Source of the DNA: Oehlia diaphana | Taxonomy: Eukaryota > Glomeromycota > Glomeromycetes > Glomerales > Glomeraceae | Length of the DNA stretch: 21,560 bases | Assembly: GCA_003833135.1 (NCBI GenBank) | Contig: QZLH01000148.1 | Coordinates: forward strand, 131,800 to 153,359 | Reading direction: 5' to 3' | Shown: positions 10,154 through 20,140 of the stretch, piece by piece | Layout of the letters: each line of letters opens with the position of its first letter | Position numbering within the stretch: the stretch's first letter is position 1 | Notes under the pieces: generated by a model | The model's database searches: none | Told to the model about the DNA's origin: nothing | The model's input: only the letters and a program-made list of their open reading frames with translations | Translations under genes and position numbers: made by a program

Positions 10154-13100
10154 TTATTTAAATACTTTATTTAATTCATCTTTACCTTCATATATTAGAT
10201 TGGTTAATTCTTTTGCTATCCCTTCTCCAACTTTATAATCTTCAACAATTTTAGGAATATTAATCTTACCAACTCTATTATTAACTTTTGCAAAAGATTG
10301 ATATAATCCCATTTTATTATCATCATTAAACCCATCAAAAAGAACATCTAGTAATCTTAAATATTTATTTTCAGCTTTCTCAGAATCATCAACTCCGCTA
10401 TCAAAGCAATCCGCTACCATGTTTATTAATTTTACCCCTCCTTTGCCAGTCGATTTTCTATAATACTCGGTAGCTATGTCACTATTTTGTTTAACGAAAA
10501 TTCCATTTTCATACATCAACCCAAGATTGTACTGAGCTACATGATGTCCTAAATCTGCTGCTTTTTCAAATAATTCAAATGCTTTCTCCTTATCAATTTC
10601 AGTACCAATTCCTTTACTATAACAATATCCTAACATAAATATTCCCTCTCTGTATCCTTTACTGGCAGATTTCTTAAATAATTCAAAAGCTATTTGATAA
10701 TCTTGATTCACGACTTCTCCTTTCCTATACATTTGAGCAATATTATAATGAGCATTACTATGTCCCAATTTTGATGCTATTTGAAATAATGAAAATGCTT
10801 TTTGCTTATTAATACTAGTTCCAATTCCGTTATAATAACACTCTCCTAACATATTTATTCCATTTAAATATCTTCCTTCAGCTGATTTCATAAAGAATTC
10901 AAAAGCTAATTTATAATTTTTGTCAACTACTTTACCATTTTTATACATACGAGCAACATTGTATTGAGCTATATTATGTCCTTTAAATGCTGCCTCTCGA
11001 TATAACTCAAATGCCTTTCGCTTATTAACGACAGCTTCAATTCCTGAATTATAGAATTCTCCTAGTAAAAAAATTGAATTTGAATCATATTGGTTATCTA
11101 ATAACCAATCAAAAATTTCTTTTGAATTGTATTTATCAAGAATATCTTCAATGTTTTCCCCTTTAAAAATAAAATCAACTATTTCATCAATTATTGGAAT
11201 TACACTATCATCTCTTCTAAAATTTGCATTATTGATTTCATTTATACTATTAGAAAAAAAATTCGAATCTTTAATCTTGTCACTATTTGATACACTATTG
11301 TCTGAGCTTTCTGTACTTTCGTTTTTCGTTACTTCAATTATATCTTTTATTTCAAATTTATCAACAACGAGAGAAAAATCCGACCTTTTAGTTTCATCAT
11401 TATTTGAAATCATATTATCCAAATTATTTATTTGATCATTGCTTTCTTTTTCTTTTTCCGTTACTTCTATTACTTCTATTGTTTCTTTTATTTCAAATTT
11501 ATCAGCGACAGAAGAAATATTCGAATCTTTAATTTCGTCAACATTCGATATAATAAAGGTGATGTTGTTATCCAAGTTATCTGTTTTATCGTTACTTGTT
11601 TTTTCTTGTTCCCTTATTTCTATTGTTTCTTTTATTTCAAATTTATCAGTGACAGAAGAAGAATCCGAATTATTAATTCCATTAATATTTGATATATTGT
11701 TATTTAAATTATCCTTTGTTTGTTCTTTTCCTATTAACACTCCTAATTCATTTGCAATAAATTTACCAATAGAAGAACAGTTCGAATTTTTATCTAGATT
11801 TTCTAATGCTACATTTAGTTCACTTGTAGGATATTTAATATCAGAAGAAAAATGTAAATTTTTAATTTCATTAATTTCATCGCTATTTGATACGGTGTTA
11901 TGATCCTTAATGGAATTTTCTGTTTGATCTGTTTGATCTGTTTGATCTGTTTGGTCTGTTTGGTCTGTTTGGTCATCATTGGTTGGTTTATCAATAAATT
12001 TTTTTAATCGATTAAGAACTTCTTTCATATTTGGACGATTATCTGGGTTTCCATCCCAACACTCTAAAAACAAATTAGAATAAAATAAATAAATAAACAA
12101 TAATGATTATAATATATATAATATAATATTTACCTGTATAAAGTTTAGAATAGTTTATAGGTGTATCAGGAATAATTTGTTCTCTATTACCTTTAGAAAT
12201 TCTGCATATTAAATCAAGATCATACGCCTTGCCATTATAAGGTGGTTTACCACTGGATATTTCCCATAATAATACCCCAATACTATATACATCACTCTTT
12301 TTATTTAATTTGTATTTACTGTTTACAATCCTTTTTGGATCAACATAAGGAATAATACCGAATGCTCTTGATGTACTTTTGGACGTCGCTGATACTTTTT
12401 CGATTCTTTTTGATAATCCAAAATCAGCCAATTTGATGGCATCTTGATGAACCAATACATTGTTAGAGTGCTATTATAAATGAAAAATAAAAAGAATGTA
12501 GCATAAATATATTAATAATTTAAAGTTATTTTATAATTCATGACCCTTACGCGCTTAGTAATCACGTGACGTAAATATGACGACACTATGTTTTTAGGAA
12601 CAAACTATATGCATAAATTTAAACCCGAAAAAAAAAAGAATCAGTATAAATAAAATAAAATTACCAAATCACTATGTACAATTCCTTCATCATGTAAGCA
12701 TGAAACTGCGCAAGCCAACTGGTAAGCGATTTCGAATCTATTATCCCAAGTAAGATCTTTCTTCAAATAATTTCGAAGTGTACCATGATTAGCATATTCC
12801 ATTACCAATGAATATTGGTTAAATGCGTTTTGTTCCCTTTCAAATACCGTAATCCCGTATAAACGAATAATATTATTATGATAATCAACTTCGTGTTGAA
12901 GTTCCAACTAAACAATATAAATTGAAATGAATGTATATATATAATATATAGTAAAAATTATAAAGATAAGAAAATTACCTCTCGAGCGAGTTCTTTTGTA
13001 GTATCATTGTTTATACTTTTAAAAGTTTTTAAAGCAAAAATTTGGTTCGAAGCTTTCCAAGTTGCACGGTAAACTGTTCCAAATCCACCCACACCAATTT

Positions 13101-13188
13101 TTTGGACATTACTAAAACCCTTATACTCATAAAATTTTAAAAATTTTTTAGCGATGGCTTCTTTAATCCATTCATTTTTATCGGACAT
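10154..13188 (-). CDS. Protein kinase with C-terminal Sel1 repeats
   Basis: Four exons: 13188-12979, 12907-12665, 12470-12134 and 12063-10154; introns of 71, 194 and 70 nt, GT-AG. The product is 899 aa. Kinase domain about 24-285: glycine loop IGVGGFGTVY (31-40), ATP-binding Lys54 in FALKTF, catalytic loop HSDLHSNN (148-155; the Arg of HRD is Ser, so a non-RD kinase), DFG (167-169), SDVYSIGVLLWEISSG, and ECWDGNPDNRP at the end. The catalytic Asp and Asn are present, so activity is plausible. A long acidic Asn/Ser/Asp-rich linker (about 290-560) contains a (DQT)n run and three copies of a DKFEIK repeat. About six to seven Sel1/TPR-like repeats follow (about 590-826), for example GHNIAQYNVARMYKNG and KGYREGIFMLGYCYSKGIGT; they form a helical scaffold for partner binding. 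No signal peptide or membrane segment is evident, so it is probably cytosolic. The domain order is common in Glomeromycotina kinase expansions. Confidence 0.92.
11340..11670. repeat. Three degenerate copies of a ~144-bp coding repeat
   Basis: Within the linker-coding part of the kinase-Sel1 gene, the plus-strand block TTTTATTTCAAATTTATCA recurs near 11345, 11487 and 11631, spaced by about 142-144 bp. It encodes DKFEIKETIE-type motifs (residues about 403, 451 and 498), each followed by an acidic, Asn-rich section. The repeat unit is about 48 codons, so the copies stay in frame. The linker probably grew by in-frame tandem duplication. Confidence 0.75.
11919..11972. repeat. Six-copy 9-bp minisatellite encoding DQT repeats
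   Basis: TCTGTTTGA three times, then TCTGTTTGG three times, giving on the minus strand a run of alternating Gln-Thr-Asp residues (about 295-311) just after the kinase domain. The unit is a multiple of three, so copy-number changes keep the frame. The A/G split into two blocks shows expansion of two variant units. Confidence 0.9.
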
Positions 13189-13213
13189 GATGAATAATAA
13201 TAATTGCTACTGC

Positions 13214-13313
13214 GGTGATAAAATATTATTTTAATATACGATGAGTAGGATGATAAATATTATTTAATATACGATGAATAGGATGACAAAATATTATTTT
13301 ATATACGATGACT
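13214..13313. repeat. Three tandem copies of a 33-34-bp repeat
   Basis: Units at 13214-13247, 13248-13280 and 13281-13313 share the pattern GGATGA.AAATATTATTT followed by ATATACGATGA. They begin 26 bp upstream of the start codon of the kinase-Sel1 gene, so they lie in its 5' UTR or core promoter. Function is unknown; copy-number variation here could affect expression. Confidence 0.8.
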
Positions 13314-14036
13314 GAAAAAAAAAAAAAAATTTTCAAACTTTATAAGCTTTTGAGTTTTCATTTATTAACGTTATTAGTTTAGTCAATTATGCATGTTTGA
13401 TGAGTACCAAACGTCCAAAATTCTATATTATAACTTTTATTGATTGTTTCTCGAAGACAAAAAAAAAGGGCGTAAAAAATATTTTTTTATTGTATTATTT
13501 GCATATTAATATTTAAACTGTGAAACAATATATTATTTTTTTTACTATATTTATATTAATACAAATGAAAATATTACAATCAATTATTAATGTATGGTGA
13601 TAAGACTCCCATGAACCTACTTTCTTTGTAAATAACCGGTAAATTCAACACCTATTTTATCAACTAAACTTTAAAAACTAGTTTAATACAAGTTTATGTA
13701 GTTTCCTATAAAACCATTTACAGAAAGGTTTAAATCACATGATGAAAATCTTAACTTTTGTTTCCGCAAACAGCCAACTTTATAAAATCCGTTCGTGCCT
13801 TTAAAAAAAAAAAGAGAGAATAATGAAAATGGAATTTAAACGGAGTTTAATTAGCGTCGCCAAAGTGACCACGCATTGTGTCACCGTAGGAACATTCTTT
13901 AGCGCCATCGTATCTTTTATATCGTTTTTACTTCGGCATATTTTAATTGTTAGTCATATTTATTATATTTATCGTATAAAAAACTAGTTTATTATATGAA
14001 TAATCAAAAACTTTACATGTAAAGAAAACAATAAAA
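13314..14036. other. Intergenic region between the two kinase genes
   Basis: It separates the 3' end of the upstream kinase paralogue from the promoter repeats of the downstream one. It is mostly AT-rich, except for a locally GC-richer patch near 13840-13940 that holds a small plus-strand open frame (separate entry). Confidence 0.5.
13823..13987 (+). CDS. Candidate small hydrophobic protein, 54 aa
   Basis: A 54-codon open frame starts MKMEFKRSLISVAKVTTH and continues with a hydrophobic stretch (about residues 20-46, VTVGTFFSAIVSFISFLL and on) that could be one membrane span or a signal anchor preceded by positive charges. It coincides with a GC-richer island containing GTGAC/GTCAC inverted pairs at 13866 and 13880. 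No homologue is recognised. It could be chance, an exon remnant, or part of an unrecognised structured RNA. Low confidence as a real gene. Confidence 0.2.
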   Translation: MKMEFKRSLISVAKVTTHCVTVGTFFSAIVSFISFLLRHILIVSHIYYIYRIKN

Positions 14037-15957
14037 TTAATTTACGTTGCATGGATTTTCATGCATAGATCTTTGAGCAGTTTTTGCTGTTCTTTGAGCG
14101 GTTTTTTGTAACGATTCAATTATTTCAACCGTTTCTTCATCGTTTTGGGAATTCTTTTGAAGTATCTCTGCTACAGCCCCTTCAGCTGATTTCTTAATCA
14201 ATCCTAAAAATTTTTTGTGATCTTGTTTCCCAATAGCATCTCCAACTTCAGCTATTACATTTTCAGCCTCTTTATATATTTTAATAGTTTCATTACCCAA
14301 TTCATTTAATCTTCCACTTAAATTGCTAGAATCTGAATCTTGTTGATTATTTAATAAGTGGTCGTAAGTTTGTTGTGATTTGACGTTATTATTTCTGTTA
14401 CGATCATTAAAAATATCTCTATCAATGACATCATCAAATTCTTGATTCTTATTAACTATGTCATTAATTATTCCATTAACCATCGTGCCAATTGGTTTCA
14501 CTATTTCATTTTTAAATTTTATACAATCTACAACTCCGTTTGTAACAAGTCTATCAATATCATTGGAGGAAAAATTCGAACGTTCAGTATTAGGATCACG
14601 TCCTAATTTATTCGTTTGATCATTGTTTGCGTTTTTTGCATTTTTTACATTGTTTTCATTTTTTGCATTTTTTGCAGATTTCAATTTATCAACTACTTCA
14701 TCTATAGTTGGACGATTATCTGGTTCTTGATTCCAACATTCTAGAAAAGAAAAGAAAGAGAGGTAAGTAAATAACTTAAAAAAGTTTTACAAATCATGAT
14801 ATTACAAATCAAATAATTATTTTTAATATTAAAATAAAATTATATTTACCAGTATAAATCTTAACATAAGAATCAGGTGTTCCAGGAATTGGTTTTTCTC
14901 TATTACCTTGAGAAATTTCATAAATTAAACCAATATCATACGCCTTACCATCATTATAAAAAGGTGGTCGACCGCTAGATATCTCCCATAATAATACACC
15001 TATACTGTATACGTCACTCTTTTGGTTTAAGTTGTATTTTCGATTTTTAAGTCTTTTTGGGTCGGTATAAGGAATACTAAATGGTCTTGTTTGATTTTTA
15101 GATGCTTCTTCAATCCTTCTTGTCAACCCAAAATCGGCCAATTTAATAATATTTTGATGAACTAATATACTTTTTGAATGCTGTTTATAAAATGTATAAA
15201 ATAAAAAGTTAAATATTTTAAAAGGTTATTATATAAAGAAATAACATTTTTACATTGCGATGCGTCTTATAGAACATACCACAATGCAGATGAATTAAAA
15301 AAAAATTACCAAGTCAAGGTGAACCATTTCCTCTTCATGTAAATATGATACCGCACCAGCTAATTGGTATGCTAATTCGTACTTATTATCCCAAGTAAGA
15401 CGATGAAAGTTATTCTTTAAATAATTTCGAAGGTTTCCACTGTCGGCGTATTCCGTTACTAATAAATATTCTTTCGTTTTGTCTATTTCATTTTCTAATT
15501 TAAAAAAAGAAAAAATTTTAATTTTACGATCGAAAAATATATATAATTTAAGATAATAATTAATTATTAAAATTTTTTTAAACCTTTCGTTGTAATCCCA
15601 TAGAAACTAATAATGTTATTATAAAACTCAACTCTAAGACGAAGTTTAAGCTAATAAAAGTCTTTATTAATACAAAAAAAAAAAAAAAAAAAAATATTTA
15701 TATACAAATATTCGACTTATTTAAATTACCTCATGAACAAGCTCTTTAACAACGAGATTGTCAAACTTTTTAAAAGATTTTAATGATAAATATTGGTTCG
15801 ATTTTTTCCATTTTACACGGAATGTTTTCCCGAATCCTTCGGAATCAATTTCTTGAATATCATTGAAATATTCATATTCGTAATATTTGATACGTTTTTT
15901 AGAAATAGTTTTTTCAATCCAATTAATCGAATTTTCTGTATCTGTTTTATAAGACAT
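14037..15957 (-). CDS. Probable pseudokinase, paralogue of the adjacent kinase-Sel1 gene
   Basis: Five exons: 15957-15730, 15650-15584, 15494-15310, 15180-14850 and 14740-14037; introns of 79, 89, 129 and 109 nt, GT-AG. The product is 504 aa. The kinase fold is clear: K60 in LSLKSFK, VTEYADSGNLRNYL, HLDL (157-160), DFG (176-178), SDVYSIGVLLWEISSG, CWNQEPDNRP. But the glycine loop reads IDSEGFGKTF (37-46), lacking the first two Gly, HRD is HLD, and the Asn five residues after the catalytic Asp is Ser164 (HSKS versus HSNN in the neighbour). Loss of that metal-binding Asn suggests weak or no phosphotransfer. The C-terminal part (about 290-504) is Asn/Lys-rich and keeps only traces of Sel1 sequence (YDHLLNNQQDSDSSNL; LIKKSAEGAVAEIL). 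It may act as an allosteric partner or decoy. Three intron positions match the neighbour; the second intron is extra. Confidence 0.87.
15674..15694. repeat. 21-nt poly-A tract inside intron 1
   Basis: A run of 21 A on the plus strand (a T-tract on the transcribed strand) lies 23-43 bases before the 3' splice site of intron 1 of the pseudokinase gene. It is long for a polypyrimidine tract and likely length-variable. Confidence 0.8.
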
Positions 15958-16502
15958 ATTTTGATAATTTAAAAGAAATTACTGTAAAAAAAAAGTTGCG
16001 TTTTACTTCGAAAGAACTTTTTTTTTTTTGTGAGGAATGAGGAAATTCAATATTATTTATAATTTTCGTAATTATAGATAGCGTAATAAAAAAATTTTTG
16101 GGGAGAATTGTTATCTATTCAAATTCAGCGATGAATGAATCAGCCTTAAGGAAAATTCTTTCATTACGCTGTAGTCAAATGACTATATTTTAAATAGGTA
16201 TATGATCGACACAGAGATGTTTCCCAAAAAAAGCTGTAAATGGATCCTTTTACATTTTAATTATTCTATAAACAGTTAAACCAATTTTTTTTGTTTTGCC
16301 AGAGTACTACAATTAATACTTGTATTTTTTAATTATGATATTAAGAACAGACGTCAGCCTTTTATTCAAATTATATACTAATTAAAAGCACAGAAAACAA
16401 AACTTCATTTATAAGGGAAACTTTCAAAGAGGCGTAGGCGTAGGTAAGCCACCTTTAAAAAACAGTAGCTTCCAACATATAATTTACCAATTAGATCACT
16501 AA

Positions 16503-16544
<42 letters not shown>

Positions 16545-17300
16545 CGGTGCATTAAATAAAGAATTTCATATTTCTCTGTTTTGAAAACAAAAACACCAAA
16601 TAAACAGCTGATGGTAATGGTCAGTATCATGCAGATTAGATGTTACAGGTTATTTTTCTCTAAGCAATTTTATTTCACATGGCAATTTAATTCGGCACTT
16701 AGCCATTTACGTTCCATTGTCACATTTAGATTGTCCCTGTGTATAAATAATTGATTTGTGTGTAACAATAATACGCAAAACAGATGGTAAGCCAAAAATA
16801 ACTATCATTAATCTATCAAATCTTATTGGTTCAATATTTGAATATTATATGATTATATGTATTTGATATTATCATGGAAAATTTGTTTTTAATCATAATA
16901 ACAAAGCCATTGACAAAAATTATTTAAATAACAAGGCTCTGATTTATTTTTGTAAAATAGAAATGAAAATAATAACCTTCAATCTTGATTACTCTTTGTC
17001 TTACTTATACTTCCATCTGATTAAATTTATGTTGCACCAAAGATTAATATGTTGATTAAATCATGTTTCTATATAAAGACGAAGGATCATTCCCATTCTC
17101 ATTTAAAATCGCTCAGGCTATCATTATATTCCGTGCAGTTTCCAAAGAACGATTACTTCAAATTTTAATCTCATTGCCGTCTTTCTGAAAATAATTAATT
17201 AACAATTAGAGTATTTGCAATTAAAACAGCACCCTTAATTCCCTAATTTATAGATTAAATTGAAATTTAATTAAAATTAAAAATAACTCATTCAAACTTT
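15958..17300. other. Gene-free AT-rich region
   Basis: The first part should contain the promoter of the leftward pseudokinase gene. A 37-nt poly-A tract is at 16504-16540. GGCGTAGGCGTAGG near 16431 is a short tandem motif. A TATATAAAG box at about 17071, followed by a moderately GC-richer stretch to 17170, resembles a promoter, but no coding frame follows it. Confidence 0.4.
16504..16540. repeat. 37-nt poly-A homopolymer
   Basis: An uninterrupted run of 37 A. It might mark the 3' end of an old retroposed sequence (reading plus strand, upstream side), but no recognisable LINE/SINE body or target-site duplication was found. True length is uncertain because such runs are hard to sequence. Confidence 0.9.
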
Positions 17301-18360
17301 GAAATCAGTCCATTAACATCATTGGTGTTTACATTTTGATACACTTGTTTTGCAAGGTTGAGATAATAACAATAAATTTCGTGTACTATTGTTGTTGTCT
17401 AGAGGAAGTATCTTTACCTCTTTTAAAAATTTTAAAAGCTAAAGCAATTCCATATAAATGTATAAAATTTAATTAAAAGCACTAAAGGAAATCTTTCTGA
17501 GATAAGTGTGTTATGATACTCTCAATAGTAGAATGCTTATTCAAACAATTCTGGAGCAATGATTTCTGTAAATACGACTGGAGTAACTCATCAAATTAAT
17601 TATAAAGAGGTGGATTTAAATATTTAAATAAATATTTAAATTCTTTAGGAATCAAATCTATCTAAACTTGCCTCTAGATTAGCCCATGGTTTGCAGTATT
17701 TTGTATTGAATTCCCAAATGTGATGGCGAGCACTTCAAAGACAATTACAGATATACAAGAAAGGATCACTAAAAGATGTCAGTCATAAGATCATGTGATA
17801 CAAAAATAAAAATAAAAATATTTTCCTTTAAAATCCTCATCAACATCTTCAACTTGAGAAAGATAAAAAAGATGAGAACTAGCAATAAAATTGCCTTGGG
17901 AGAGAAAAAAGGGATAACTGGGATCAAACAGACATTATCATTTCCATAATAAATTAAACAAGGCCACCCTTTAAATAAATAATCAATGCTACATAGATTA
18001 AAATAGTCAAATATTCAAATCTAAAAAAATTAACAATGGATATTTTTCCTGAAATTGAGTAAGATTAACAGAATTTTTCCTAATTGTACAAATTTAGAAA
18101 AATTATCTTTTAATACTCAAATGCAATTGGTATTAATATAAGATTTGTACAAGCATACAAGTGCAATTTTAAATTTGATTGAAAATAATAGGGTTTTTTC
18201 TAATTGCACACAAAATAGAAAAATTATCCTTTAATACTCTGTCAATAATGCAAATTTATCAGGAATATAACTCATAAATTTCATAAATTTCACAAATCTA
18301 GGTAATCAGAATATTAATAATTAAAAAAATTGTACAAACATACAAGTGCAAGTTTTTTTA
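17301..18360 (+). pseudogene. Possible decayed LRR (F-box-type) sequence
   Basis: Plus-strand fragments resemble the leucine-rich region of Glomeromycotina F-box proteins: NCTNLEKLSFNTQMQLVLI followed by a stop near 18083-18140, and in another frame KIEKLSFNTLSIMQIYQ near 18215-18265. The first phrase is a typical LRR consensus of these proteins (NCxNLEKLSF). Upstream pieces such as LSKLASRLAHGLQYFV (near 17660) are open but unassigned. Multiple stops and frame changes mean it is not functional. The parent gene may not have been close to the F-box gene of this window. Evidence is short motifs only. Confidence 0.28.
18074..18357. repeat. Imperfect direct repeats
   Basis: TTTCCTAATTG.ACA...AGAAAAATTATC.TTTAATACTC occurs at 18074-18118 and again at 18194-18239 (120 bp apart). 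The block TTGTACAA.CATACAAGTGCAA occurs at about 18145-18167 and 18330-18352 (185 bp apart). The different spacing shows a tandem duplication followed by an insertion or deletion of about 65 bp. A 10-bp tandem (CATAAATTT.) lies near 18272-18296. Confidence 0.65.
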
Positions 18361-18906
18361 AGGGCAAATTGGAAATTTAGTATATGGTGATTGATATGAA
18401 AGTGTAAGGTGGGCGTGAACGGAAAAAGTATATAGGAATGGCCTTCTTTCCATATCTTAAACACCTGGAAACTTCATATTTACCAAATAATATAAATTTT
18501 AATATTTTAATCTTGTTCAAAAGTTGTTATTAGACAAGAAAAACAAACTATAGTAGAGTTTAAAGTGAAGGATGGTTTAGACTAGGTAGAAAAAAGGTCT
18601 CGTGTTTGGGGCTTTTTTTCAAAAAAAAAGTTTCCTCTTATTATATCAAGATTGTAAGGTTATTTAAAATTATTATAAATATATCAAGTTAGCATTATGA
18701 ACACATCAAAGTATTGCAAAAATAATAAATTTAATCATAATGGAAATATTTCAAGAAGAACAGAAGCATGGTTGATACTGATTGGCAAATTAGTTAAATA
18801 TTTAATTTTACTTTTTTTTAAGAACATTTTGCGATTTTTGATCAGGTGATTTATAGATCAATTGGAAAAAAAATGATATGTTAACATCCTGTTTTTTTTT
18901 GAAACA
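18361..18906. other. AT-rich region, no gene recognised
   Basis: Contains a somewhat GC-richer patch (18395-18450, AAGGTGGGCGTGAACGG then GTATATAGG) that looks promoter-like, but no open frame follows. Otherwise low complexity. Confidence 0.35.
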
Positions 18907-19602
18907 ATGTTGAAAGCAGATAAGGAACTCCTGAAGAAAAATGCTGAATCTCTCTCAGAGTTGCCAGGACTCAAAAGGTAATCCTGGGATGCACAGGTTA
19001 AAGTTTTGCATCAAAAAAATTAGAATTATAATAGATAAATCTGTGTTATATAACAGATATGTACAAAATCACAGTTAATCATTTAAAATTTTGCTGGTAT
19101 GATGAATAGGCAAAAGAAGAATATGAACCTATAGATCAAATAGAATAAAAAATATATAATGAGATATTAAATCAATTACAATGAAGAATGGGAGGAAATG
19201 GTTGTCTGTAGACATTATTTCCAAATAATGCTAATTTCATTTATCAGTACAAATAAGTTAGAATTGATTATAAGCATTTACTTTATTATGACATTAATGC
19301 ATTTACAGTTATGAGGATCTTGAAAGGAACAAAAGAAACCATGTAAAGGCGAAAATTTTTTTTGAGCATACTATTTATTCTTCAATATAATGCAAGGATT
19401 CATTTAACTTCAAAATATGACCAAGACAAATAATCAAATTAAAAAAAAAAGAGAATATTCCACAGTTTGTGAAAGATTTCAGTCAAATCACCACAAGATT
19501 TGGAAGCACATTTTGCTGGCATTTTCTGTGGCTAATGCTTTAATGTTTAAGTCAACAAAAATTACTCTTTATATGATTTCATTTCATTGGATATGTATGT
19601 GA
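18907..19602 (+). pseudogene. Cluster of decayed ORF fragments, possibly transposon-derived
   Basis: A 24-codon piece from 18907 (ADKELLKKNAESLSELPGL) runs into TAA, after which the same frame continues SWDAQVKVLHQK. A second frame from 19053 to 19433 reads protein-like (TDMYKITVNHLKFCWYDE; AKEEYEPIDQIE; RIDYKHLLYYDINAFTVMRI) but is cut by stops at 19107, 19146, 19182, 19209, 19254, 19344 and 19431. A third piece (19417-19602, 61 codons) contains STVCERFQSNHHKIWKHI. Order and strand are consistent, which suggests one decayed gene. The family is not recognised. In sequence this AT-rich some open stretches arise by chance, so confidence is limited. Confidence 0.33.
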
Positions 19603-20130
19603 CTTCCCATTAAATCTCTTCTCATTATTTATTAAAATCTCCTATTTTTTTAAAAAAAATTCATGATTTCTAAGTAGATTAATAATTATAAATTCTGAAA
19701 GACAAATAGATTATAGGTTTTATCAGTTTAATCTACAGTAGATGGAGAATACAGTCTAATTGGATGGGAATTTAATATACTTATTAAGAGAGCATTATAA
19801 GAGCATCAAAAGCTGAAAATGAATTAAACTGCATTTTGAATTTTTGATATTTGTAAACAACAATAAGCAAAATGAATATGTCATATACCTCATAATACAA
19901 AAAACTAATTTCACTAAAGAAAAAATTCAATCAATTTATATGTTGCAATAATAAGTATAAATATGAACTGAGAACAGGAAAATGTTTATACCTACCTATT
20001 ATCAATTCACCAGATTTTCTTTAAACTCAATATTTAACTAACTTGTATAATAAACAAAATTATCCAAATAGTGAATGAAATAACTGGGAATTGTGGATTT
20101 TATTACGGTGTACCATTTGGACCAAAAGTG
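19603..20130. other. AT-rich region, nothing recognised
   Basis: No gene, RNA or repeat found by eye. It borders the left arm of the large hairpin. Confidence 0.4.
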
Positions 20131-20140
20131 ATAAAATTAT

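Noticed and set aside
11127..11903. Three plus-strand open frames of 86-154 codons
   Set aside because: They are antisense to the acidic linker of the kinase-Sel1 gene; the Asn/Asp/Glu-rich linker yields Ile/Phe/Ser-rich shadows on the other strand.
13841..13940. tRNA or 5S rRNA gene in the GC-richer patch
   Set aside because: No A-box/B-box pair such as GGTTCGAATCC, no cloverleaf and no recognisable 5S internal control region.
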